Assembly (NCBI RefSeq): GCF_014385085.1
Contig: NZ_JACRTD010000001.1
Span: 186,001 to 250,000, forward strand
DNA length: 64,000 bases
From: Youxingia wuxianensis
GTDB taxonomy: Bacteria; Bacillota; Clostridia; Oscillospirales; Ruminococcaceae
Reading direction: 5' to 3'
In this document: piece by piece, positions 23,918 through 33,095 of the stretch
Numbering within the stretch: position 1 is the stretch's first letter
How the letters are laid out: each line of letters begins with the position of its first letter
The notes under the pieces: generated by a model
What the model saw: only the letters and a program-made list of their open reading frames with translations
Told to the model about the DNA's origin: nothing
The model's database searches: none
Translations under genes and position numbers: made by a program

Positions 23918-24826
23918 ATGGATCATTTTAACTCTTTAAAAAACTACTGTGAAGAAATCGGCTGTATCTGTTTGGAAAACGAGCCGATGAAACTGCATAC
24001 CTCTTTTAAAATTGGGGGGCCGGCTCGGCTGTTTCTCCGCCCTCAAAATGGAGAAACCGCCGCGAAAGTGTTAGGTAAGGCAAGAGAGCTTTCCCTGCCG
24101 GTAATGGTCCTTGGAAAAGGGTCCGACCTGCTGGTAAACGATAGGGGATTGGACTGTGCAGTGGTGGCTGTTGACGCTACTTGTGCCAAGGTTGAACTTG
24201 TGGATGAAACGACTATCCGCTGCAGTGCTGGGACGCCATTAAGCCAGTTATGCGCCTTTGCCTGCCAGCATGGACTGACGGGACTGGAATTTGCCTTTGG
24301 GATTCCCGGTTGTGTAGGGGGGGCGGTATATATGAACGCCGGCGCTTACGGCGGCGAGATGAAAGACGTCTTAAAAGAAACCGTTCATATTACGCCTGAG
24401 GGAACGTTTGAAACAGCAGACGTTTCTCAATTGGAGCTGTCTTACCGCCACAGTTTTTATGCCAGTTATCCAGGCTATTGCATCACTGAAGCGGTATTTT
24501 CCCTAAAAAAAGGAGAAAAAGAACAGATCCGCCGCAAGATGGATGAACTTATGGACGCCAGAAAATCCAAACAACCGTTGGAATACCCCAGTGCAGGAAG
24601 CACGTTTAAACGTCCGCCGGGGGCGTTTGCCGCTGCGCTGATCGATCAGTGCGCGCTCAAAGGAAAACGGATCGGCGGGGCGATGGTAAGTGAAAAACAT
24701 GCGGGGTTTGTAATTAACTATGACAACGCCACCTGTGAAGACGTATTAAAGTTAATTGAGTTTATCAAAAAAGAAGTAAAAGAAAAGACAGGATATGAAT
24801 TGGAATGCGAAGTGAAAATTCTCTAA
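23918..24826 (+). CDS. murB: UDP-N-acetylmuramate dehydrogenase
   Basis: A 302-residue FAD enzyme that reduces UDP-GlcNAc-enolpyruvate to UDP-MurNAc in peptidoglycan synthesis. It carries the FAD-binding blocks KIGGPARLFLRP, LGKGSDLLVNDRG and FGIPGCVGGAVYMNAGAYGGE, and the catalytic region PSAGSTFKRPPG, where the Ser acts as general acid. The absence of the extra loop makes it a type II MurB, as in other Gram-positives. It ends 14 nt before the rapZ start, consistent with the murB-rapZ-whiA order of Firmicutes. Confidence 0.96.
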   Translation: MDHFNSLKNYCEEIGCICLENEPMKLHTSFKIGGPARLFLRPQNGETAAKVLGKARELSLPVMVLGKGSDLLVNDRGLDCAVVAVDATCAKVELVDETTIRCSAGTPLSQLCAFACQHGLTGLEFAFGIPGCVGGAVYMNAGAYGGEMKDVLKETVHITPEGTFETADVSQLELSYRHSFYASYPGYCITEAVFSLKKGEKEQIRRKMDELMDARKSKQPLEYPSAGSTFKRPPGAFAAALIDQCALKGKRIGGAMVSEKHAGFVINYDNATCEDVLKLIEFIKKEVKEKTGYELECEVKIL

Positions 24827-24840
24827 AGGGGGAACTGCCT

Positions 24841-25701
24841 TTGGAATTTGTAATTATCACAGGAATGTCCGGCGCCGGAAAGTCCCGGGCGATCGCCGCT
24901 ATGGAGGATATTGGATATTACTGTGTTGATAATATTCCTCCCAAGCTGGTAAAAACCTTTACTGACTTGTGTATGCAGGCTCATGGAAAAATTCAGAAGG
25001 TAGCCATTGTCATCGACGCCCGAAGCAAAGAAATCTTTGGAAATATTTTTGAGGGAATCGAGGATTTTGTCAGCGGGCAGAATGGCTTTAAAATTTTATT
25101 TTTGGACTGTGACGACGCCACGCTGATTCAGCGCTATAAGGAAACAAGGCGAAGCCATCCTTTGATGGATGGGGAGATTACTTCCATTGAGGAAGCGATT
25201 GCGGCGGAACGGGAACTGTTAAAAAAAATTCGAAGCAGTGCGGATTATATTATCGACACCACCTATCTTTCAGTAAACCAGCTTCGGGAAAAAGTGGTAG
25301 GCATTTTCTTGGATGATACTAAACAGTCCATGCTGGTAAACTGTATGTCCTTCGGATTTAAATATGGTTTACCGAAAGAAGCGGATTTGGTATTTGACGT
25401 ACGTTGTCTGCCTAACCCGTTTTATGTGCCGGAACTGAAAAATCTTACCGGCTTGGACGCCCCTGTACGGGAATATGTACTGAAATGGGAACAGGCGCAG
25501 AATTTAATTCCCAAGCTTTTTGATCTGGTGGATTATCTTTTGCCCCTGTATTGCAACGAGGGAAAGACTCAGCTTACAATCGCTATCGGCTGTACAGGAG
25601 GAAAACACCGCTCGGTAGTATTTGCCCAATTGGTCGCCGAGCATATGCAGGAACTTCAAATGAGGTATACGATCTCCCATCGGGATATCCCAAAGCAGTA
25701 A
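24841..25701 (+). CDS. rapZ: RNase adapter / nucleotide-binding protein RapZ (YvcJ)
   Basis: A 286-residue P-loop protein. Walker A GMSGAGKS is at residues 8-15, YCVDNIPPKL follows, and the C-terminal domain has RCLPNPFYVPELKNLTGLD and CTGGKHRSVVFAQ. In E. coli RapZ controls GlcN6P synthase through sRNAs; in Firmicutes YvcJ affects competence and envelope metabolism and its molecular role is less clear. The start TTG at 24841 is chosen because AAAGGGGG precedes it and orthologues begin two residues before the FVIITG strand. Confidence 0.95.
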   Translation: MEFVIITGMSGAGKSRAIAAMEDIGYYCVDNIPPKLVKTFTDLCMQAHGKIQKVAIVIDARSKEIFGNIFEGIEDFVSGQNGFKILFLDCDDATLIQRYKETRRSHPLMDGEITSIEEAIAAERELLKKIRSSADYIIDTTYLSVNQLREKVVGIFLDDTKQSMLVNCMSFGFKYGLPKEADLVFDVRCLPNPFYVPELKNLTGLDAPVREYVLKWEQAQNLIPKLFDLVDYLLPLYCNEGKTQLTIAIGCTGGKHRSVVFAQLVAEHMQELQMRYTISHRDIPKQ

Positions 25702-25727
25702 TTACACATAAAAGGACCGGAAAAGCC

Positions 25728-26654
25728 ATGTCGTTTGCATATAGAATAAAAAATGAAATTGCTTCAAACAGACCGTTTCGCCAGCATTATAAAAAAGCGC
25801 AGGCTTACGGTCTGCTGCTTTATGGAAAAATGTTCGATGCGCAGGGGATTAGTATCCACACAGAGCATAAAAGTGTGGCGCGGCTGTTTGCGGACAGTAT
25901 CGCCGATCTAGTCGGGATTACCGACAGCATCACTTTACGGGAAGTAAAGCGCAATGGAAAACGCAGTATGTTTGTTGTGACAGTGGACAGCCCGTCCGAT
26001 AGGGAAGCGGTCCTTCGCTTTTTCGGTTACGTCTCTGGAGAGGATACCGGCCATATTTTATGGGACAACCTGTCCGCCGGAGAAATTCCCGCTTTTTTAA
26101 GCGGGGCGTTTTTGGCATGTGCGGCGGTGACCGATCCGGAAAAAAGCTACCATGTAGAATTTTGTATTCCGGGGAAATCCCTGTGCGACGATCTGTATCG
26201 ATTATTATGTGAAAATTTAGCGGAACCTAAAATTACCGTACGAAGAAACGATTACATCCTTTATTATAAAGAAAGCGAGCATATAGAGGATCTGTTGACC
26301 TATATCGGCGCAGGAAAGGCCTCCTTGGAGATGATGGAGGTTAAAATTGTGAAAGAACTTCGCAATAAAGTGAATCGGGCAACGAACTGCGAAACCGCCA
26401 ATATTACCAAAGTCATCGACGCTTCGATGAAACAGACGCAGGACATTCGATTAATTGCAGAAAACGGCGGACTGGAGGCATTGGACGAGGATTTAAGAGA
26501 GTTGGCCCGGCTGCGGATGGAAAATCCGGAAATGTCTCTGCGAGAACTGGGGGAGAACCTGAGCGAAAAAATCTCCCGTTCCGGGGTAAACCACCGGCTT
26601 AAGAGAATCGCTCAATTTGCGCAAGAAATACGAATAAAACAGGGAGGCGCCTGA
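25728..26654 (+). CDS. whiA: DNA-binding protein WhiA
   Basis: A 308-residue regulator of the WhiA family, which joins a degenerate LAGLIDADG homing-endonuclease fold to a C-terminal helix-turn-helix (MSLRELGENLSEKISRSGVNHRLKRIAQ). In actinobacteria it drives sporulation genes; in Firmicutes it influences division and chromosome segregation. N-terminal MSFAYRIKNEIA matches the family start, so the ATG at 25728 is used rather than longer frames inside rapZ. It directly follows rapZ (26 nt) and touches dnaE (1 nt gap). Confidence 0.95.
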   Translation: MSFAYRIKNEIASNRPFRQHYKKAQAYGLLLYGKMFDAQGISIHTEHKSVARLFADSIADLVGITDSITLREVKRNGKRSMFVVTVDSPSDREAVLRFFGYVSGEDTGHILWDNLSAGEIPAFLSGAFLACAAVTDPEKSYHVEFCIPGKSLCDDLYRLLCENLAEPKITVRRNDYILYYKESEHIEDLLTYIGAGKASLEMMEVKIVKELRNKVNRATNCETANITKVIDASMKQTQDIRLIAENGGLEALDEDLRELARLRMENPEMSLRELGENLSEKISRSGVNHRLKRIAQFAQEIRIKQGGA

Positions 26655-26655
26655 T

Positions 26656-29600
26656 ATGGAAGGATTTACTCATTTACATGTACATACCGAATACAGCCTT
26701 TTAGACGGCGCCTGCCGTTTGGAAAGGCTTATTGACCGAGTAAAAGAACTGGGGCAGAGCGCTGTGGCCATCACCGATCATGGGGTGATGTATGGGGTGG
26801 TCGATTTTTACAAGTACGCTTTGAAACAGGGAATAAAGCCGATCATCGGATGCGAAGTATATGTAGCGCCCCGTACCCGGTTTGATAAACAGCATAAAAT
26901 TGACACTTCCCCTTATCATCTGGTGCTGCTGTGCAAAAACAATACCGGATATCAAAACCTGATTAAAATGGTTTCCGCAGGGTTTGTGGAGGGCTTTTAC
27001 AATAAACCAAGAATTGACCGGGCACTTCTGGAGAGCCATCATGAAGGACTGATTTGTCTTTCCGCCTGCCTGGCGGGGGAAATTCCCCGGAATTTGGCTG
27101 CCGGCGATTATGAAAAAGCGAAAGAAACCGCTCTTTACTACCGGGACCTTTTCGGAGAGGAAAATTATTATATAGAAATTCAGGATCATGGCATTGCTCT
27201 GCAGCGGCAGATATTGCCCGATCTTCTGCGACTTTCCAAGGAAACTGGAATTGGGCTGGTGGCCACCAACGACGCCCATTATATTGAAAAAGCGGATTCT
27301 CAGATGCAGAAGGTGCTTATCTGTATTCAAACCAACAATACCTTGGACGAGCCGGGGGATTTGGAATTTGAAACGGAAGAATTTTATATCAAATCCTACG
27401 AGGAAATGAAAGAGTTATTCGGTAAATATCCAGGAGCGCTGACTAATACGCAAAAGATTGCCGAAATGTGCAACGTCACCTTTGAGTTTGGAAAAACGAA
27501 GCTTCCGCTGTTTGTGACTCCTGATGGAGAGGACAATACGGCCTATTTTAAGCGGCTGTGTGAAGAAGGGTTCCGGCGAAATTATGGGGAGAACCCTCCA
27601 AAGGCTTACCGGGAAAGGCTCGACTATGAGATGGATATTATCACAAAAATGGGGTATGTGGATTATTACCTTATTGTGTTTGATTTTATCAATTATGCGA
27701 AGAGTCAGGGAATTCCTGTTGGACCGGGACGGGGTTCCGGCGCAGGAAGTATTGCCGCTTATTGTATCGGGATTACGGGTATTGACCCTATGCGCTATCA
27801 TCTGCTGTTTGAACGGTTTCTTAATCCGGAACGTATCAGTATGCCGGATTTTGATATTGATTTTTGCTATGAGCGGCGCCAGGAGGTTATCGATTATGTT
27901 GTGTCTAAATATGGCTCCGACCATGTAGCGCAGATCATTACTTTTGGTACCATGGCGGCCAGAGGCGCCATCCGGGATGTGGGACGGGTAATGGGCGTAC
28001 CCTATCAGCAGGTGGATACCATCGCCAAGCTGGTGCCCATGGAGCTGCATATGACCTTGGATAAAGCTTTAAAAGTATCCTCTGAACTGAGGGGATACTA
28101 TGAAAGCTCCCCTCAAATCAAACAGCTCTTGGACATGGCGCGCAAAATTGAAGGGATGCCGCGGCATGCCTCCACCCATGCCGCGGGGGTAGTGATTACC
28201 CGGGATACAGTGGACAGTTACGTTCCATTGCAAAAGTCAGACGAGGCGATTGTTACTCAGTTTACGATGACTACCCTAGAAGAGCTGGGACTTCTGAAAA
28301 TGGACTTTTTGGGACTGCGTACCTTGACGGTAATCAGTTACGCAGAAAAGATGATAAAAAGGCGTCAGCCGGATTTTGATATTAATTCCATTTCCTTGGA
28401 AGATTTGGATACCTTAGAGATGCTGACTCGGGGTCAATGTGTGGGAGTGTTTCAGTTCGAGTCCGCTGGTATGCGTTCGGTGATCGCTCAGTTAAAACCT
28501 ACCTCATTGGAGGATTTAATCGCGGTAATCTCTTTGTACCGGCCGGGGCCGATGGATTCCATCCCCACCTATATCCGTAACCGCCATAATCCGCAGCTGG
28601 TCACCTACAAGCATGAGCTGTTAAAACCGGTCTTGGACGTCACTTACGGCTGTATTGTGTATCAGGAACAGGTGATGCAGATCTGTCGGGAAATGGCGGG
28701 ATATTCTTACGGACGGGCGGACTTGGTGCGCCGGGCCATGTCCAAGAAAAAGCATGACGTTATGGAAAAGGAACGGACCACCTTTATTGAAGGCTCGGTA
28801 AAAAACGGGGTCTCTCGAGAGATTGCCAATCAGATTTTTGATGAGATGAGCTCCTTTGCTTCCTATGCTTTTAATAAATCCCATGCGGCGGCATACGCTC
28901 TGGTCGCCTATCAGACCGCCTATTTAAAATGTCATTACTCCAAAGAATTTATGGCGGCGCTGTTAACCAGTGTTCTGGACTCCACGGATAAGGTGATCGA
29001 ATATATTGGGGAATGCAACCGGATTGGAATTAAGGTTTTGCCGCCGGATGTAAACGTAAGTTACGATGGATTTACTGTAAGCGGAGAAAATATTCGTTTT
29101 GGGCTTTTAGCTGTAAAAAATATTGGACGCGGTTTTATCCGCGAGCTGATCAAAGAACGTAATGAAAATGGAGAGTTTAAAACCTTTACCGATTTTTGTC
29201 AACGGATGTACGGAAAGGACATGAACAAGCGAGCAGTAGAAAGCTTGATTAAATCCGGCGCTTTGGATTGTCTGTGTAAAAACCGCCGCCAGATGCTTTC
29301 CGGGTATGAAGCGGTGCTGGATGATATCGACGCCACCAACAAGCGCAATATTGCTGGACAGACTAATTTATTTGATAATCCGCAGGTCTCTGGGCATACC
29401 GAATATGAACTGCCTCAGACGCCGGAATTTGAACCGGCGCAGTTGCTGGCAATGGAAAAAGAGACTACCGGATTGTATATCAGCGGTCATCCCATGGCAA
29501 GATATGGAGAGTTGATAAAACGTTACCGCTGTACTTTGATTGCTGATATTGTTTCCGCCGAGGAGCGGGGAAGCAATATATCGGACGGCAGTTTTGTGTC

Positions 29601-30123
29601 TGTGGCGGCAATTATCACTTCTAAGAAGCTGAAATCTACTCGGGGCGGAGAAATGATGGCGTTTTCCATACTGGAGGATACCAGCGCTTCCATTGAAATG
29701 CTGGTGTTTCCCAAGGTGCTTTCTTCCTTTTCTTCCCAGTTGGCGGAGGGTACGGTAGTTGTGGTAAAGGGCCGGGTCTCCATGCGCGAGGAGGAAGAGG
29801 CAAAAATTATCTGCGAATCGATAAGTTCTCCGGAGGATTATGAGCGGGCAATGAAAACACCGACCCCTTCGCAGACGGCTGAAAAGAAAAAAAGTACCAA
29901 TGCAGGGCTGTATCTGCGCATAGAAAGCAGTGAAGCGCCGGTGTTTAAAAAGGTACTTAATCTGCTGTCTATTTTTGAAGGGCAGGAAGCGGTTTATTTT
30001 TACTTTGAGGATACGGGAAAATATAACGTAGCTTCCGCTGCCTATTGGGTGGACTACAACGAAGTTTTACAGAAAGAATTAAAAAATCTTCTTGGCGATA
30101 AGAACGTAGTGCGAAAACCCTAA
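26656..30123 (+). CDS. dnaE: DNA polymerase III subunit alpha
   Basis: A 1155-residue C-family replicative polymerase. The N-terminal PHP domain starts at FTHLHVHTEYSLLDGA and keeps histidines and acidic residues for metals. Catalytic aspartates are D400 and D402 in PDFDIDF. Further polymerase blocks include GPGRGSGAGSIAAYC and the FNKSHAAAYALVAYQTAYLK finger. A helix-hairpin-helix region and an OB fold (about 960-1060) follow; the C-terminal 60 residues are divergent. Firmicutes normally also have PolC, with DnaE extending primers; PolC is not in the window. Confidence 0.97.
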   Translation: MEGFTHLHVHTEYSLLDGACRLERLIDRVKELGQSAVAITDHGVMYGVVDFYKYALKQGIKPIIGCEVYVAPRTRFDKQHKIDTSPYHLVLLCKNNTGYQNLIKMVSAGFVEGFYNKPRIDRALLESHHEGLICLSACLAGEIPRNLAAGDYEKAKETALYYRDLFGEENYYIEIQDHGIALQRQILPDLLRLSKETGIGLVATNDAHYIEKADSQMQKVLICIQTNNTLDEPGDLEFETEEFYIKSYEEMKELFGKYPGALTNTQKIAEMCNVTFEFGKTKLPLFVTPDGEDNTAYFKRLCEEGFRRNYGENPPKAYRERLDYEMDIITKMGYVDYYLIVFDFINYAKSQGIPVGPGRGSGAGSIAAYCIGITGIDPMRYHLLFERFLNPERISMPDFDIDFCYERRQEVIDYVVSKYGSDHVAQIITFGTMAARGAIRDVGRVMGVPYQQVDTIAKLVPMELHMTLDKALKVSSELRGYYESSPQIKQLLDMARKIEGMPRHASTHAAGVVITRDTVDSYVPLQKSDEAIVTQFTMTTLEELGLLKMDFLGLRTLTVISYAEKMIKRRQPDFDINSISLEDLDTLEMLTRGQCVGVFQFESAGMRSVIAQLKPTSLEDLIAVISLYRPGPMDSIPTYIRNRHNPQLVTYKHELLKPVLDVTYGCIVYQEQVMQICREMAGYSYGRADLVRRAMSKKKHDVMEKERTTFIEGSVKNGVSREIANQIFDEMSSFASYAFNKSHAAAYALVAYQTAYLKCHYSKEFMAALLTSVLDSTDKVIEYIGECNRIGIKVLPPDVNVSYDGFTVSGENIRFGLLAVKNIGRGFIRELIKERNENGEFKTFTDFCQRMYGKDMNKRAVESLIKSGALDCLCKNRRQMLSGYEAVLDDIDATNKRNIAGQTNLFDNPQVSGHTEYELPQTPEFEPAQLLAMEKETTGLYISGHPMARYGELIKRYRCTLIADIVSAEERGSNISDGSFVSVAAIITSKKLKSTRGGEMMAFSILEDTSASIEMLVFPKVLSSFSSQLAEGTVVVVKGRVSMREEEEAKIICESISSPEDYERAMKTPTPSQTAEKKKSTNAGLYLRIESSEAPVFKKVLNLLSIFEGQEAVYFYFEDTGKYNVASAAYWVDYNEVLQKELKNLLGDKNVVRKP

Positions 30124-30192
30124 AAAATCGACAAGACGATACTAGGCAAGGAACGGATAATAGACATTATTACCAAAAATATTGGCAAAGCC

Positions 30193-30221
30193 TTGAACAA
30201 CCCGACAAAATGCGGTATAAT
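30193..30221 (+). promoter_or_regulatory. Sigma-A-type promoter for pfkA
   Basis: TTGAAC (30193-30198) and TATAAT (30216-30221) are 17 nt apart in the 193-nt gap between dnaE and pfkA. The transcript would have an untranslated leader of about 90 nt, in which I see no clear regulatory structure. Confidence 0.72.
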
Positions 30222-30316
30222 AATGCAGTTAAGTTGCGACATTTCATTAATGTGTTAAAAAAATAACGAAGAAATGCAGGCAAAGTGGGAAGCCTGAAAT
30301 GGAGGGCTATTTTACA

Positions 30317-31306
30317 ATGGAAAAAATGCAGAAGACAATCGGGATTCTGACCAGCGGCGGCGATGCTCCGGGGATGAACGCTGCTGTACGTTCGGTAGTT
30401 AGGACCGCTCTGTATAAAGGGATGCGTGTAATTGGCATTCGGCGCGGTTACAGCGGCCTTCTTGCGAGGGATATGGTGGAAATGAACCTGCGCAGTGTCT
30501 GTGATACGCTTCATAGAGGCGGTACGGTGCTTTATTCCGCACGCTGCCCTGAATTTCGGGATGACGCTGGGGTAGAGCGGGGAAAAGAAGTTTGCGTAGA
30601 AATTGGTATTGACGGTTTAGTAGTCATCGGCGGAGACGGTTCTTTCCGGGGCGCACGCGATCTTTCTATAAAGGGGATTCCCTGTATCGGTATCCCGGGA
30701 ACCATTGATAATGATATTGCTTGTTCCGATTATACTATCGGATTTGATACGGCGGTAAATACGGTAATGGATATGGTGGATAAGCTTCGCGACACCTCCC
30801 AATCCCATGACAGGTGCACCATCGTAGAGGTAATGGGCCGTCGTTGCGGCGATATCGCCTTACATTCGGGAATCGCCTGTGGAGCGGTGGCGATATTGGT
30901 GCCGGAAGTTCCGTTCTCTATTGATGCGATTGTGGAAAAAATGCAGCGAACCTTGAGTACAGGGAAAAAGCATTTTATCATCATAGTGGCGGAAGGCGTT
31001 GTAAATGTAAACGGTATTGGAAGCGTTCAGGATATTGCCAATGAAATTCAGGCAAGGACTGGCGTAGAAGCCCGGTCTACTATTTTAGGGCATGTTCAGC
31101 GGGGTGGCGCGCCGACTGCCCGCGAAAGGGTCTTGGCCAGTGAAATGGGGCATTATGCGGTAGAACTTTTAGAACAGGGAATCGGCAACCGCGTAATTGC
31201 AAGCAAAGACAATAAGATTGTAGACTATGATATTTTAGAAGCTTTGAATATGAAGCGTGAATTTAATAAACGGCTGTACCAAATTGCTGATGAGATCAGT
31301 ATCTAA
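30317..31306 (+). CDS. pfkA: ATP-dependent 6-phosphofructokinase
   Basis: A 329-residue PfkA that phosphorylates fructose-6-P, the committed step of glycolysis. The ATP loop GILTSGGDAPGMNAAVR is at the N-terminus; G105-G-D-G-S109 and the catalytic T129-I-D-N-D133 follow, with Asp131 the base. EVMGRRCGDIALHSG and HVQRGG are also present. The residue after GGDG is Ser and the ATP-loop form is GGDAPG, both of which point to ATP rather than pyrophosphate as donor. Start ATG 30317 follows GGAGGG. It closes the hprK-to-pfkA block and has its own promoter. Confidence 0.96.
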   Translation: MEKMQKTIGILTSGGDAPGMNAAVRSVVRTALYKGMRVIGIRRGYSGLLARDMVEMNLRSVCDTLHRGGTVLYSARCPEFRDDAGVERGKEVCVEIGIDGLVVIGGDGSFRGARDLSIKGIPCIGIPGTIDNDIACSDYTIGFDTAVNTVMDMVDKLRDTSQSHDRCTIVEVMGRRCGDIALHSGIACGAVAILVPEVPFSIDAIVEKMQRTLSTGKKHFIIIVAEGVVNVNGIGSVQDIANEIQARTGVEARSTILGHVQRGGAPTARERVLASEMGHYAVELLEQGIGNRVIASKDNKIVDYDILEALNMKREFNKRLYQIADEISI

Positions 31307-31318
31307 TCTCAAATTTAG

Positions 31319-31348
31319 AAGCCTTCCGAAAAATTCGGAAGGCTTTTT
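31319..31348 (+). terminator. Intrinsic terminator after pfkA
   Basis: AAGCCTTCCGAA (31319-31330) pairs with TTCGGAAGGCTT around AAA, followed by TTTTTT. Confidence 0.93.
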
Positions 31349-31375
31349 TAACTGCCATAATTTTCCCTTTCTCGG

Positions 31376-31404
31376 TTGTAGGGAGGAGAATTTGATGTTA
31401 TACT
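31376..31404 (+). promoter_or_regulatory. Sigma-A-type promoter for ispD-ispF
   Basis: TTGTAG (31376-31381), 17-nt spacer, TATACT (31399-31404), with an extended TGT before the -10. It lies 35 nt before the ispD start. Confidence 0.68.
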
Positions 31405-31438
31405 AGTATCATTGAGCAAACAGGGGAGGCGCTGAGAT

Positions 31439-32167
31439 ATGTGGAAAAAAAATCAGGTAGAATTTGAAAAACCTTACGTTTCAGCGATAATTCCGGCGGC
31501 GGGATCGGCTTCCCGTATGCAGGGAATCGATAAATTATTTGAGGAAATTTTGGATATCCCTGTGATCATCTATACCCTATCTGCATTTCAGCAGAGCGAT
31601 TGGATAGATGAGATTGTATTGGTTGTCCGGCAGGGCGATATTGCGGATATGATGGCGTTGATTAAGGAGTTTGAGCTCACCAAAGTAAAATCTGTTTTGT
31701 GCGGTGGTTCTTCCCGTCAGCAATCCGTACTGGCTGGATTGGAAGCGGTAAGCGCCCAGGCGGAGTATATTGCCGTCCATGATGGTGACCGGCCGCTGGT
31801 GACCCAGCAGATAATCGCCGACTGCGTTATCGATGCGGTGCGCTATCAGGCGTGCGCGGCGGCGGTGCCGGTGATCAATACGATAAAAATAGCGGACGAA
31901 GATGGTCTGGTGGAATGCACTCCGGACAGAAGTAAACTTTATATGGTACAGACTCCCCAGGTGTTCCAGGCTCAGCTCTATCGCGATGCGGCGGCAGCCG
32001 CCAAGGACGCGGGGGAAGATTATACTGACGACTGCCAGATGATTGAAAAGCTAGGCGGCAGAATCCATCTTTCCAAAGGTGATTACGAAAATATAAAACT
32101 AACTACCCCGGTAGATCTTCTGACAGTACAGGCGATCTTTCTAATGAGAGAGGAAGAGCAAGGATGA
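31439..32167 (+). CDS. ispD: 2-C-methyl-D-erythritol 4-phosphate cytidylyltransferase
   Basis: A 242-residue enzyme of the MEP pathway that couples CTP to methylerythritol phosphate. The nucleotide loop reads [12 protein letters not shown], then [34 protein letters not shown] and TPQVFQ. The usual HDAARP motif is HDGDRP here, an Asp where Ala is common, which is worth a look but does not break the metal-binding Asp. The N-terminus is about ten residues longer than usual. The last 4 nt overlap ispF, so the two are translationally coupled. Confidence 0.93.
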   Translation: MWKKNQVEFEKPYVSAIIPAAGSASRMQGIDKLFEEILDIPVIIYTLSAFQQSDWIDEIVLVVRQGDIADMMALIKEFELTKVKSVLCGGSSRQQSVLAGLEAVSAQAEYIAVHDGDRPLVTQQIIADCVIDAVRYQACAAAVPVINTIKIADEDGLVECTPDRSKLYMVQTPQVFQAQLYRDAAAAAKDAGEDYTDDCQMIEKLGGRIHLSKGDYENIKLTTPVDLLTVQAIFLMREEEQG

Positions 32168-32646
32168 ATCTGCGTATAGGACATGGATATGACGCTCATC
32201 GGCTGGTGGAAAACAGACCGCTGATTCTGGGCGGGGTAAAAATTCAATATGACAGGGGACTTTTGGGTCATTCGGATGCGGACGTGCTTACCCATGCGGT
32301 GATGGACAGTATTTTGGGAGCGCTGGCATTAGAAGATATCGGCGCTCATTTTCCAGACAGCGATCCACAGTATAAAAATGCGAACAGCATAGTTTTGTTG
32401 GAAAAGGTATACGGTCTGATGGAAGCAGCAGGATACCAGTTGGGAAACCTGGACGCTACTTTGATAGCGCAGGAGCCGAAACTCAAGCCGTATCTTATCC
32501 AGATGAAAGAAAACCTTGCCGGGGCCTGCCATACTCGGCCGGAAAATGTCAGTATAAAGGCCACGACAGAAGAAAAGATGGGATTTACCGGGAGCGGGGA
32601 AGGAATTGCCGCTCATTGTGTATGCCTGTTGATAAAAAGTGAATAA
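32164..32646 (+). CDS. ispF: 2-C-methyl-D-erythritol 2,4-cyclodiphosphate synthase
   Basis: A 160-residue MEP-pathway enzyme that cyclises CDP-methylerythritol phosphate. Metal ligands are in GHGYDAHRL at the N-terminus and the His of [27 protein letters not shown]; the C-terminal [20 protein letters not shown] is the substrate loop. Length is exactly that of the family. It shares an ATGA overlap with ispD and ends at a strong terminator. Confidence 0.96.
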   Translation: MNLRIGHGYDAHRLVENRPLILGGVKIQYDRGLLGHSDADVLTHAVMDSILGALALEDIGAHFPDSDPQYKNANSIVLLEKVYGLMEAAGYQLGNLDATLIAQEPKLKPYLIQMKENLAGACHTRPENVSIKATTEEKMGFTGSGEGIAAHCVCLLIKSE

Positions 32647-32680
32647 TTGGGGCGCAACGGCGATTAAAAGCATATGATGA

Positions 32681-32716
32681 TACAGTAACACTTATAAGTG
32701 TTACTGTATTTTTTTA
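32681..32716 (+). terminator. Intrinsic terminator after ispF, perfect palindrome
   Basis: TACAGTAACACTTA and TAAGTGTTACTGTA form an uninterrupted 28-nt palindrome (32681-32708) followed by a run of eight T. Confidence 0.92.
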
Positions 32717-32867
32717 CAGCCGCGCTTGGAAAAGAAAAATGTAAGGCGCCGGCGGTAAATCGGCAAGGTCTGGGCATACGCTGGATTGGCGGTAATTTTT
32801 CGTCGGGTGCATCTGTTTTGTATGGTCACAGCATTTATAAAGAAATTATGTTAGGGGACAATAGAAG

Positions 32868-33089
32868 ATGGCAAATAAACCTGTATTGATAGTGCGCTCG
32901 ATTACAAATGCGATGCGTGGGCAAAAGCTTTTGGAAAATCAGGGAGTAACCGCTTATATCGTACGAAATTCTGATGTAAGCGGGAGATATGGATGCGGAT
33001 TTGGAATTAAAATAGATGCTCCGGTGGATAGAGCGGTAGATATTCTAGCGGATGAAGGAATTAGGGTAGTGGAAGTCATAGGGGGATGA
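32868..33089 (+). CDS. DUF3343 domain protein (putative Se/S carrier-like)
   Basis: A 73-residue protein of the DUF3343 family, described as putative selenium/sulfur carrier-like. The core is VLIVRSITNAMRGQKLLENQG and a single Cys sits in RYGCGFGIKI, where the family keeps a conserved Cys. It ends 6 nt before a cysteine desulfurase gene, which supports a role as acceptor for sulfur or selenium released by that enzyme. This remains an inference. The 151 nt before it contain no gene I can support. The ribosome site is AGGGGAC, 12 nt before the ATG. Confidence 0.78.
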   Translation: MANKPVLIVRSITNAMRGQKLLENQGVTAYIVRNSDVSGRYGCGFGIKIDAPVDRAVDILADEGIRVVEVIGG

Positions 33090-33095
33090 GATAGT

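Noticed and set aside
32681..32708. Perfect 28-nt palindrome as a regulator binding site
   Set aside because: It is directly followed by eight T and lies behind ispF, so a terminator explains it fully.
32698..32889. 63-codon frame before the DUF3343 gene
   Set aside because: It starts within the terminator of ispF, has no ribosome site and overlaps the real gene's start.
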